Assembly: GCA_001306305.2 (NCBI GenBank)
Contig: CP155577.1
Span: forward strand, 372,001 to 436,000
DNA length: 64,000 nt
Reading direction: 5' to 3'
Source of the DNA: Citromicrobium bathyomarinum
Lineage (GTDB): Bacteria > Pseudomonadota > Alphaproteobacteria > Sphingomonadales > Sphingomonadaceae
The position numbers were made by a program, and so were the translations under genes. A model generated the notes under the pieces. It had not been told where the DNA came from, did no database searches, and was given only the letters and a program-made list of their open reading frames with translations. This document shows, in pieces, positions 9,143-16,798 of the stretch; the first letter of the stretch is position 1; every line of letters starts with the position of its first letter.

Positions 9143-10393
9143 GTGACGACCATCCGCACCTATGTCTTCGTGCATCTTGAGGAGGGGCCTGTTCCGGCAG
9201 GCCTTCTCACGATGACCGACGAACCGCGCAACCAGTTTGCTACCTTCGCTTACGGGCGGCGTTATCTGGAACGCGCTGACCGTATTGCGGTCGATCCTGT
9301 AGCTCTGCCGTTGCACGAAGCTGGAACTTCTCGAACATTCAGGACGGAAGAAGGCTTTGCCGTGTTCGGTGGCATTCGGGATGCTGCTCCCGATGGCTGG
9401 GGCCAATACCTGATGTACAAGGCGATGGGCGATCGCTTGCCGAGCGAAATCGATCTCATTCTGGCCTCGGGCGAACATCGTGTAGGGGCGCTCGCCTTTG
9501 GGCCGACATCCGCCCAGCCGGAGAGAATTACGCCATGGGGGGGTGGCCCTGCTCCGGGCGAAGAGTTCACGCTCGCAGAGCTAGCGGAAGCCGCCGAACG
9601 CGCGCAGCATGTCGACGAACTCGACGAGAACTTAAGAGCCTTGCTGGCAGCCGGATCATCTCTGGGCGGCGCCCGGCCGAAGGCTGCTACAAAAATCGGC
9701 GACCAACCCTGGATCGCGAAATTCCAGAAGCGGGGAGACAGCTTTCCCGAATGCAGGGTCGAACTAGCGACAATGCGGCTTGCCAGCGAGTGTGGTCTCG
9801 ACGTTCCGCCACTCGACTTCCGCTGTGTCCTTGATCGCGACATCTATCTGATCGAGCGGTTCGATCGGATTCCTCACGGCAACTGGCTGGAACGCAGGCC
9901 CTTTGCTTCGGGGCTCACAATGCTCGGGGCGCATGAGAGCGAGGTCAGCAGCTTCAGCTATGCGGATCTCGCAGGAGCGATCCGGCAATTCGGAACCGAA
10001 GTGCGCCAGGATCTACATGAGCTATTTCGTCGAATGCTGCTCAATATCCTCGTCACGAATGATGATGATCACCTACGTAATCATGGCTTCCTGTTCGATG
10101 GTGAGGGTTGGCGGCTATCGCCGCTTTACGATGTAGTGCCGAAACCGCAGCTGGGACTGGAGCGACGGCTCGTCCTCGGCGTGGGGCCGGAAGGCCGCAA
10201 TGCAACGATCGAGAATGCTCTCGCCGGTGCCGCGGTCTTCGACCTCAGCCATGATGACGCGAAAGCAATCGCCGAAAACATGAGCAGAACCGTAGCGACA
10301 CGGTGGGAACAGCTGTTCACGGAGGCTGGGATAAGCGCGGCTGACCGCAAGCGTTTCGCAACCTGCTTCCGATTGGCAGCGCCTGCATCATGA
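9143..10393 (+). CDS. hipA: HipA-like serine/threonine kinase toxin
   Basis: A 416-residue protein of usual HipA length, starting with GTG six bases after hipB. The N-terminal subdomain (about 1-110) is followed by a kinase core: the nucleotide-binding segment GARPKAATKIGDQPWIAKF near residues 173-191, and the catalytic/metal-binding segment NILVTNDDDHLRNHGFLF near 297-314, followed by PLYDVVP. E. coli HipA phosphorylates glutamyl-tRNA synthetase; the substrate here is unknown. All key kinase motifs look intact, so an active toxin is plausible. Confidence 0.88.
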   Translation: MTTIRTYVFVHLEEGPVPAGLLTMTDEPRNQFATFAYGRRYLERADRIAVDPVALPLHEAGTSRTFRTEEGFAVFGGIRDAAPDGWGQYLMYKAMGDRLPSEIDLILASGEHRVGALAFGPTSAQPERITPWGGGPAPGEEFTLAELAEAAERAQHVDELDENLRALLAAGSSLGGARPKAATKIGDQPWIAKFQKRGDSFPECRVELATMRLASECGLDVPPLDFRCVLDRDIYLIERFDRIPHGNWLERRPFASGLTMLGAHESEVSSFSYADLAGAIRQFGTEVRQDLHELFRRMLLNILVTNDDDHLRNHGFLFDGEGWRLSPLYDVVPKPQLGLERRLVLGVGPEGRNATIENALAGAAVFDLSHDDAKAIAENMSRTVATRWEQLFTEAGISAADRKRFATCFRLAAPAS

Positions 10394-10497
10394 TCGCAAT
10401 CGCAGAAATCCGTTCATGGCGGCGCGTGCTTACCAAATTTGGCATGGTGATTACCCGGTGATTGCTAGCCGAAAAAACAGGGATCAAAAAATGCTGA

Positions 10498-10540
10498 TTA
10501 GTGATTATATATCAGTGTATTATGATAGTATGATCACTAA
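10498..10540. repeat. Inverted repeat in AT-rich stretch after hipA
   Basis: TTAGTGAT at 10498-10505 and ATCACTAA at 10533-10540 form an 8-bp inverted repeat inside a strongly AT-rich run (about 10480-10540) that contrasts with the high-GC surroundings. It lies between hipA and the TetR gene, where the putative mobile block ends. It could be a site at an element end, a regulator site, or a relic. Confidence 0.4.
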
Positions 10541-10651
10541 GGTGTGGTACTTCCGCTTCCGGCGAGTTTAGGTCAGTGACTTAGCTTAAAACGCTGCGTC
10601 AAAACCTCGAAAACGGGGAGGCCGAAGCTCTGCGGGAGCACCCGCCGACCA

Positions 10652-11272
10652 TCAGCCGGCAGAAGGCATCGTGAGATAGCCAAGCACTGCGCGCCGAACC
10701 CGCTTCGCCAGTGCGTGCTGGTCGGTTTCGCCCCGTTCGCCGGCGGTGTCGACCATTCCGCGCAGGATCGCCGCCACATCGGCGGTGACGACATTTAGAT
10801 CCTCTTGGCGCGGCATATCCTCTCGGGCGAGGATGCCGCCGAGAATGGCAGAAAAACGTGCCCGGACGGCTTGGGTATCGGCATCGAGCGGCAGGCGAGA
10901 CTCCTCGAAGTCGAGCAGCCGCGCCAGGCGTGGGCGCCGGACCTGGTGGCCGACCGCGGCCCGGATCACGGCGTCCAGCGCTTCGCGTCCCGAAAGCGCC
11001 CTTGCCGCGCTTTCCACTTCCGCTAGCAACCGTGCGGTCTCGCGCCCGATCAGCGCGCCGAGCAGCGCATCCTTGTCCGGAAAATACTGATAGAGCGTGC
11101 CTATGCTGACGCCGGCGCGCTCTGCCACGGCATTGGTGTTGAAGCCGCCATGGCCATGCTCCTCCAGAATGCGAGCCGCGGCCTCGACAATCGCGTCAAC
11201 GGTGTGACGCGCGCGCGCCTGCGAGGGCTGTTTGCGAGGGCGTGCGCGCTGATCGGTGGCATGATTGGTCAT
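10652..11272 (-). CDS. TetR/AcrR-family transcriptional regulator
   Basis: A 206-residue protein of normal TetR length. The N-terminal helix-turn-helix is clear: ARILEEHGHGGFNTNAVAER followed by AGVSIGTLYQYFPDKDALL, with the family's hallmark LYQYFPDK. The ATG at 11272 is preferred; the in-frame TTG three codons upstream is weaker. It is divergent from the darcynin gene 77 bases away, so that gene is the obvious regulatory target. The ligand is unknown. Confidence 0.9.
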   Translation of the reverse strand: MTNHATDQRARPRKQPSQARARHTVDAIVEAAARILEEHGHGGFNTNAVAERAGVSIGTLYQYFPDKDALLGALIGRETARLLAEVESAARALSGREALDAVIRAAVGHQVRRPRLARLLDFEESRLPLDADTQAVRARFSAILGGILAREDMPRQEDLNVVTADVAAILRGMVDTAGERGETDQHALAKRVRRAVLGYLTMPSAG

Positions 11273-11349
11273 GAGGTCCAATGCGAGTAGCGTAACTGAG
11301 CATCCGCTCGCATTTTAATCGTGGCAATCAACGACACAAGGATGCTCCA

Positions 11350-11712
11350 ATGAACACGCAACCCGCGCAGTTCGAAGCTGCGCTCACCACCTTCTTCATG
11401 GTCAAGACCTCGCCCGAATGGCTGGGCTTCTCGTTCGAGACGCGACTGTCGCACGCCCGCGAGACGTTCCAGCCCATTCTCGACGAGTTTCGGGGCCGGA
11501 TCCGGCTGAACTGGTACGATGTCGAATTCTACACCGCGAAAATCAGCGATATCTGGACGATCGAAGCGGCCGACCACCACAGCTATCAATTGTTCTGCGA
11601 GAAGCTGCGCGAGACCCCGTTCTGGGACCGGTTCTTCCTCGTGCATGATATCTTCCCCGGCGAGCTGAACGCCTGGGCGAAGAATTACGAGGTGGAAGCG
11701 CTGCGATCTTGA
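11350..11712 (+). CDS. Darcynin-family protein
   Basis: A 120-residue protein resembling the small darcynin family, with the pattern WYDVEFYTAKISDIWTIEA and a C-terminal FFLVHDIFPGELNAWAKNY. The function of the family is unknown; members are often controlled by an adjacent TetR regulator, as here where the TetR gene is divergent. The protein has no signal peptide or membrane segment. A rho-independent terminator follows. Confidence 0.75.
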   Translation: MNTQPAQFEAALTTFFMVKTSPEWLGFSFETRLSHARETFQPILDEFRGRIRLNWYDVEFYTAKISDIWTIEAADHHSYQLFCEKLRETPFWDRFFLVHDIFPGELNAWAKNYEVEALRS

Positions 11713-11747
11713 GGTCGGGTACGTCCGCTACCGCTGCACATGACGCG

Positions 11748-11778
11748 AAAGGCCGCCCGGTTGCCCGGACGGCCTTTT
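11748..11778. terminator. Bidirectional rho-independent terminator
   Basis: AAAGGCCG pairs with CGGCCTTT, with an inner CCGG/CCGG stem and a TTGC loop, followed by T-rich sequence on the plus strand and preceded by A residues. It lies between the convergent darcynin (+) and outer-membrane protein (-) genes and can serve both. Confidence 0.8.
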
Positions 11779-11802
11779 CGTAACTGCTGAAATGGCGATG
11801 CG

Positions 11803-12423
11803 TCAGAAGCGCAGGCCGACACCCGCGACCACCTGATTGGTGGTCACATCGCCAACATCGCCGCCTACATCGCCATAGCGCGAACGGCGATATTCCATCC
11901 GCGCCTCCAGCGGCCCGGGCAGATCCAGCTGCACGCCGCCGCCGAAGCGGAAGCCGGTGGCGTTTTCCTCGACATCGGCGAAGGAACCAGCGGTAGTGAA
12001 CGAACGCGTGTCGAGCGCGGTATAGCCGACCTTGCCATAGGCCGAGATCGCCCCGGTGATCGGGACACCCGCGCGGGCACCGAGATAGTACTGCCCATCC
12101 GATTCCAGCCCGTCGCGCGCCCCGGCGAAGCTGTCCGGAAATTCGGTCGAGCTGCCGCTGGCCGAATATTCACCCTCGACCCCGACGAACACGCCGCCGA
12201 GCGAGAGATCGTAGCCGGCAGCAATACCATAGACGACCGAATCCGCGTCTGCGGTCACGGTATTGCCGCTCGATTCGACCTCGACGCCTTCATAACCGGC
12301 GATGGCCTGGACGTAGAGACCGCTAGGTGCAGCATTCCCGTCCTGCGCCAGCGCCGGTGTCGCAGCCAGCGCAGCGGCGATGCCGGCCATCGCTGTGCCA
12401 ATCTTTGCAGTGGTGCTTTTCAT
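11803..12423 (-). CDS. Outer-membrane beta-barrel protein
   Basis: A 206-residue protein with a signal peptide (cleavage likely after ATPALAQ, about residue 27). Alternating hydrophobic strands follow, of the OmpW/Opa-like eight-stranded barrel type, ending in the outer-membrane signature VVAGVGLRF with a C-terminal phenylalanine. Segments such as AYGKVGYTALD and RFGGGVQLDL are typical porin-like strands of alphaproteobacteria. The start follows from the signal peptide. Its role (surface barrel, adhesion or permeability) cannot be told from sequence. Confidence 0.85.
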   Translation of the reverse strand: MKSTTAKIGTAMAGIAAALAATPALAQDGNAAPSGLYVQAIAGYEGVEVESSGNTVTADADSVVYGIAAGYDLSLGGVFVGVEGEYSASGSSTEFPDSFAGARDGLESDGQYYLGARAGVPITGAISAYGKVGYTALDTRSFTTAGSFADVEENATGFRFGGGVQLDLPGPLEARMEYRRSRYGDVGGDVGDVTTNQVVAGVGLRF

Positions 12424-12586
12424 CTGCGTCCCTTTCGCATGGAAGTATCGCTTGGCCGCACTTGTGAACGAAGATGGTTTCCAGGCGGTTAACCAGTGCC
12501 CGCCGCGCGCCGCGCCGATCCCGCCGTTTCGGAACAAGCAACCGGGTTCATGCGCTTTTCAGGTATACCCCCAAGGAGAGAGACAC

Positions 12587-13081
12587 ATGGCCCTCAACAC
12601 CCTCAAAGACGTCTACATCGACCAGCTGCAGGATCTTTACAGCGCCAATCGCCAGTCGATCGAGGCGACCCGCAAGCTGGCCGACAAGGCAAGCGACGCC
12701 GAGCTGAAATCCGCGCTGAAGGATGGCGTCGACGGCATCGAGCGCGGGATCGAGACCCTGAAGCCGATCATCGAAGGCCACGACGCCAAACCGACCGGCG
12801 AATTCTGCAAGGGCATGGAAGGCATCGTCAAGGAAGTCGACGCGCATGTCCTGAACACCGATTTCGGGGACGATGCGGTGCGCGATGCGATGATTATCAG
12901 CCAGTACCAGCGGATGACCCACTACGCGATCGCCGGCTACGGCTGTGTGCTCGCGTTCGCCAAGCGGCTCGAACTGGCGGGCGAAGTGACCAAGCTCGCC
13001 GAATGTCTCGATCAGACCTACGAAGGCGACCGGCGGATGACCGCCATCGCGGTCAACGACGTCAACAAGGTCGCCGCCTGA
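12587..13081 (+). CDS. DUF892 ferritin-like protein (YciE/YciF type)
   Basis: A 164-residue, largely helical protein with the DUF892 pattern (VYIDQLQDLYSANRQSIEA near the start). Glu/His residues that would line a di-iron four-helix bundle occur through the protein (for example EAT, GIERG, EVDAHVL, ISQYQRMTHYAIAGYG). An AAGGAGAG ribosome binding site precedes the ATG at 12587. Family members are stress-induced and often lie with general stress genes; metal binding is inferred. It is transcribed in the same direction as the SDR gene 80 bases downstream. Confidence 0.88.
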   Translation: MALNTLKDVYIDQLQDLYSANRQSIEATRKLADKASDAELKSALKDGVDGIERGIETLKPIIEGHDAKPTGEFCKGMEGIVKEVDAHVLNTDFGDDAVRDAMIISQYQRMTHYAIAGYGCVLAFAKRLELAGEVTKLAECLDQTYEGDRRMTAIAVNDVNKVAA

Positions 13082-13160
13082 TCGGGCCTGACCGACATTA
13101 TCTCGCGGGCGTCCGGCAATCCGGGCGCCCGCTTCGCATCCAGCAACCGAAAGGATCGGC

Positions 13161-13850
13161 ATGAGCGACACCAGGAAAATTCTTATCATCGGCGCATCGC
13201 GCGGCATCGGGCTGGGCCTGACCCGCGAATTCGCGGGCCGCGGCTGGCATGTCGTGGCGAGCGAACGCACGCCCAGCGATGGCCTGCGCGATGCGGCGCA
13301 GAGCCACGAAAACGCCGTCGAAATCGTCACGGTCGATGTGACCAAGCCCGACACCTACCAGGGGCTGGCGAGCAAGCTGGGCGAGGGATCGCTCGACGCG
13401 ATCATCGTCAATGCGGGGATCACCGGCGCAAAGCACCAGTCCGCCGAACAGGCGACCGACGAAGAGATCGCCCATGTGATGCAGACCAATGCCTACGGCC
13501 CTGCAAGGGTCGGCAAGGCGCTGCTCCCGCTGCTCAAGGACGGCGGCACGCTCGCCTTCATGTCCTCGCTGATGGGATCGATCGCGGACAGTTCGGGCGG
13601 GTACGAGTTCTACCGCGTGAGCAAGGTGTCGCTCAACATGCTCGCCAAGGGCATTTCGGAGCAGCAGGCTAAGGAGCGCAGCATCGAAGTCCTCTCGCTC
13701 CATCCCGGCTGGGTGCAGACCGATATGGGCGGGCCCAATGCGTCGATCACGGTTGCGGAAAGCTGCACCGGCCTTGCCGATGTGGTCGAGAAGGCCGGTG
13801 GCGGCGGTTATCGCTTCGTCGACTACAAGGGCGAAGCGATAGCCTTTTAG
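13161..13850 (+). CDS. Short-chain dehydrogenase/reductase (SDR)
   Basis: A 229-residue classical-type SDR. The Rossmann glycine motif IIGASRGIGLGL lies at residues about 9-20, NAG (VNAGITGAK) near 88, and the active-site YRVSK near 155-159 with the expected Tyr and Lys. The Ser position preceding it is in SSLMGSIAD. The substrate is unknown; this subgroup resembles CsgA-like or carbonyl-reductase SDRs. An AAAGGAT sequence precedes the ATG. Confidence 0.88.
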   Translation: MSDTRKILIIGASRGIGLGLTREFAGRGWHVVASERTPSDGLRDAAQSHENAVEIVTVDVTKPDTYQGLASKLGEGSLDAIIVNAGITGAKHQSAEQATDEEIAHVMQTNAYGPARVGKALLPLLKDGGTLAFMSSLMGSIADSSGGYEFYRVSKVSLNMLAKGISEQQAKERSIEVLSLHPGWVQTDMGGPNASITVAESCTGLADVVEKAGGGGYRFVDYKGEAIAF

Positions 13851-13892
13851 CTTTACGAGCGGTTCCTGCGGCTCCCGCTGCAAACCGCCTAG

Positions 13893-14291
13893 TCAGTCGA
13901 GAGGATCGGCGGCAGGCAAGTCCCCAGGCGGAGGATACCCGATCTTGAAGATCGTTCCGCCTTGGGGATCGTCGGCGAAGCTGATCAGGAACGCCTCGCT
14001 CTTCCCGCAGAGATCAACGTCCCAACGCTCGTAGGCGAACGCATCTTCGGTGCGATAGGTGGTGTTGGCCGGGACGTAATCGGGCAAGGTCTTCACCGCG
14101 ACCGTTCCGATATCCCGGCAGCCGTCCCTCGCGAAAGCGAACTCGGCGATCGTCTGCAGAGTATCCTTGAGCAATACCGAATCCGCAGTCGTCGTCCCGA
14201 CTATCCTCACCTGTTGCTGGGCTAAAAGAGGGGCGGGTGCAGCGAGCGCAACGCATGCTGCCATGACCAAATTCGCCCCGCTGCGCCTCAC
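13893..14291 (-). CDS. Secreted hypothetical protein
   Basis: A 132-residue protein starting at a GTG that overlaps the maeB stop codon (GTGA), so the two genes appear coupled; an ATG at 14264 is an alternative start. The N-terminus (RRSGANLVMAACVALAAPAP then LLAQ) is a signal peptide, so the mature protein is periplasmic or secreted. Two cysteines in the mature part (ARDGCRD and VDLCGKS) could form a disulfide. I do not recognise a family. Confidence 0.7.
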   Translation of the reverse strand: MRRSGANLVMAACVALAAPAPLLAQQQVRIVGTTTADSVLLKDTLQTIAEFAFARDGCRDIGTVAVKTLPDYVPANTTYRTEDAFAYERWDVDLCGKSEAFLISFADDPQGGTIFKIGYPPPGDLPAADPLD

Positions 14292-16609
14292 TCCACGATC
14301 CCCGCCGCCGCCAGCACTGCCAGCGTCAGCACGTCGGGCACGTTGGCGGTCACGGGGACGATCTGGACCGGCTTTTCCATGCCGACCAGGATCGGGCCCA
14401 CCGTCGCATCGCCGCCCAGTTCGCGCAGCAGCTTGGCCGAAAGGTTGGCCGATTGCAGGCCGGGCATGATCAGCACGTTGGCCGGGCCCGACAGGCGGCT
14501 AAAGGGATAGAGCTTCATCACCTTCTCGTTCAGCGCGGCGTCGGGGGCCATTTCGCCCTCGTATTCGAAGCCGGGCTGCATCTCGTCGAGGATGTGGACC
14601 GCGTTGCGGATGTTCTCCAGCCACTTGCCCGACGGATTGCCGAAGGTGGAGTAGGAGAGGAAGGCGACGCGCGGTTCATGCCCCATGCGCCGGGCAACCG
14701 CTGCGGTCTCGCACGCGATATGGGCGAGATCTTCCGAACTGGGCCGCTCGTTGATCGTGGTATCGGCGAGGAAGGTGGTGTGGTTCTTCCCGATCATCAT
14801 GTGGATGCCGAAGGAAATCCCGCCCGGCTTGGGGTCGAGCACCCGGCCGATCTCGCGCGCGGTCTGTGCATAGGTGCGCGTCAGGCCCGAGATCAGCGCA
14901 TCGCCGTGGCCCAGCGCGACCAGCAGCGAGGCGAAGACGTTGCGATCCTGGTTGACCATCCGGCGCACGTCACGCTCGGTATAGCCGCGCCGCTGGAGGC
15001 GCTTGTACAGGAACTCGACCATTTCGGGCACATGCTCGCTGTCGGCCGAGTTCTGGATCTCGAAACTGCCCGGGTCGGAGACGCCGAGCATATGCATCTT
15101 GTCCGCGACCGCCTTGGTCCGCCCGACCAGCACCGGGGTGCCGTAGCCGAAATCGCGGAACTGGATCGCGGCGCGCAGCGCGACGTCCTCTTCCGCCTCG
15201 GCGAAGACAACCCGCTTGGGATTGGCCTTCGCCTCCTCGTACACCTGTGTCAGCACCGAGGTCGTGGGGTTGAGGCGCGACTTGAGCGCGAGGCGGTACG
15301 CCTCCAGATCCTCGATATGGGCCTGCGCTACGCCCGACTTCATCGCCGCTTCGGCCACTGCGGACGACACGACTTCCATCAGACGCGGGTCGAACGGGGC
15401 GGGGATGATGTAGTCCGTGCCGAACTTGTGGCTCTTGCCATAGGCGGCCGCGACTTCCTCCGGCACGCGTTCACGCGCCAGCGCGGCGATCGCTTCGGCG
15501 GCGGCGATCTTCATCTCTTCGTTGATCGCGGTCGCCCGCACGTCGAGCGCGCCGCGGAAGATGAACGGGAAGCCGAGCACGTTGTTGACTTGGTTGGGAT
15601 AGTCCGACCGGCCCGTGGCGATGATCGCATCGGGGCGCACGGCCTTGGCGTCTTCGGGCATGATCTCGGGCACCGGGTTGGCCATCGCGAAGATGATCGG
15701 CTGGTCGGCCATCTTCTTCACCCACTCCGGCTTCAGCGCGCCGGCAGCCGACAGGCCGAGGAAGATGTCGGCCCCCTCCAGCGCCTCTTCCAGATTGGTC
15801 GCCTCGGTCGGCACCGCATGCGCGCTCTTCCACTGGTCGACATCCGCGCGGCCCGGCGTGATCGGGCCCGAACGGTCGCACACGATCACGTTTTCATGCG
15901 GCACGCCCATCGCCTTGATCAGCGCGGTGCAGGCGAGCGCGGAGGCACCCGCCCCGTTGACCACCATCCGGCAGTCCTTGAACTTGCGCCCCGTCAGGTG
16001 GCAGGCATTGATCAGCCCCGCCGCCGCGATGATCGCGGTGCCGTGCTGGTCGTCATGCATGATCGGGATGTTCATCCGCTCGCGCAGAGCCTGCTCGATG
16101 ATGAAGCATTCGGGCGCGGCGATGTCTTCCAGATTGATCCCGCCGAAGGTCGGCTCCATCAGCGCGACCGCTTCGATGAACTTGTCCGGGTCTTCGGTGT
16201 CGAGCTCCAGATCGATCGAATCGACGTCGGCGAAGCGCTTGAACAGCACCGACTTGCCTTCCATCACCGGCTTGGCCGCGAGCGCGCCGAGATTGCCCAT
16301 GCCCAGGATCGCGGTGCCGTTGGTAATCACCGCGACGAGGTTGGAGCGCGCGGTGTACTTTGCAGCATTCGCCGGATCATCGGCGATCGCCTGCACCGGC
16401 ACGGCGACGCCGGGCGAATAGGCCAGGCTCAGGTCGCGCTGGGTCGCCATCGGCTTGGAGGCGATGATCTCGATCTTACCGGGCCGCCCGCTCTCGTGAT
16501 AGAGCAGCGCCTCGCGCGTTTCGAAATCGGCGTTGGGCCCGGCGGCGGGCGCAGCCCCGGGTTCGGTGTTGGGTGCCCCGTTGTCGCCGGTGCTCTTTTC
16601 GTCAGCCAT
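14288..16609 (-). CDS. maeB: NADP-dependent malic enzyme with phosphotransacetylase-like domain
   Basis: A 773-residue protein, the usual length of MaeB. Residues about 20-440 form the malic enzyme: LAYSPGVAVPVQAIA, the NGTAILGMGNLGALA segment, the MHDDQHGTAI substrate/NAD(P) region and the Rossmann motif NGAGASALACTALI. Residues about 450-770 resemble phosphate acetyltransferase, which in MaeB is regulatory. It converts malate to pyruvate, CO2 and NADPH. The frame stays open far upstream into the mutS region, but MADEKSTGD at 16609 is the sensible start, where similarity to the family begins. Confidence 0.93.
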   Translation of the reverse strand: MADEKSTGDNGAPNTEPGAAPAAGPNADFETREALLYHESGRPGKIEIIASKPMATQRDLSLAYSPGVAVPVQAIADDPANAAKYTARSNLVAVITNGTAILGMGNLGALAAKPVMEGKSVLFKRFADVDSIDLELDTEDPDKFIEAVALMEPTFGGINLEDIAAPECFIIEQALRERMNIPIMHDDQHGTAIIAAAGLINACHLTGRKFKDCRMVVNGAGASALACTALIKAMGVPHENVIVCDRSGPITPGRADVDQWKSAHAVPTEATNLEEALEGADIFLGLSAAGALKPEWVKKMADQPIIFAMANPVPEIMPEDAKAVRPDAIIATGRSDYPNQVNNVLGFPFIFRGALDVRATAINEEMKIAAAEAIAALARERVPEEVAAAYGKSHKFGTDYIIPAPFDPRLMEVVSSAVAEAAMKSGVAQAHIEDLEAYRLALKSRLNPTTSVLTQVYEEAKANPKRVVFAEAEEDVALRAAIQFRDFGYGTPVLVGRTKAVADKMHMLGVSDPGSFEIQNSADSEHVPEMVEFLYKRLQRRGYTERDVRRMVNQDRNVFASLLVALGHGDALISGLTRTYAQTAREIGRVLDPKPGGISFGIHMMIGKNHTTFLADTTINERPSSEDLAHIACETAAVARRMGHEPRVAFLSYSTFGNPSGKWLENIRNAVHILDEMQPGFEYEGEMAPDAALNEKVMKLYPFSRLSGPANVLIMPGLQSANLSAKLLRELGGDATVGPILVGMEKPVQIVPVTANVPDVLTLAVLAAAGIVE

Positions 16610-16798
16610 GTCCGCCCTCGTGCAATGCGTGTTCGGCCCCGCCCTAACCTCGCAAGCCGTAAAGGCATAGGGCCAAAGCCGGTGTTTGCATTCGAATGGC
16701 GTCCGACCGGACGAACGAAACGCGACAGCCCGATTTTTCCCCAAGACCAAGCATCGGGGCGATGACCGCACGGCGCGGACGCGGTAGGCCACGATCCG

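Larger units (their letters stand above)
1..10550. mobile_element. Probable end of an integrated plasmid/ICE-like element
   Basis: This block combines a ParB-like protein, a giant methyltransferase/strawberry-notch helicase, a CHC2/Toprim primase-like protein, a ParE/Phd pair and a hipBA module. Family knowledge: the ParB, SNO helicase and Toprim trio is typical of alphaproteobacterial plasmids and integrative elements, and toxin-antitoxin pairs stabilise them. The block ends in an AT-rich stretch before ordinary chromosomal genes (TetR, darcynin). No integrase or att repeat is visible, so the right boundary at about 10.5 kb is inference and the left end lies outside the window. Confidence 0.6.

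Noticed and set aside
14453-16765. 770-codon plus-strand frame opposite maeB
   Set aside because: Antisense to a well-conserved enzyme gene; His/Arg/Gly-rich composition typical of shadow frames.
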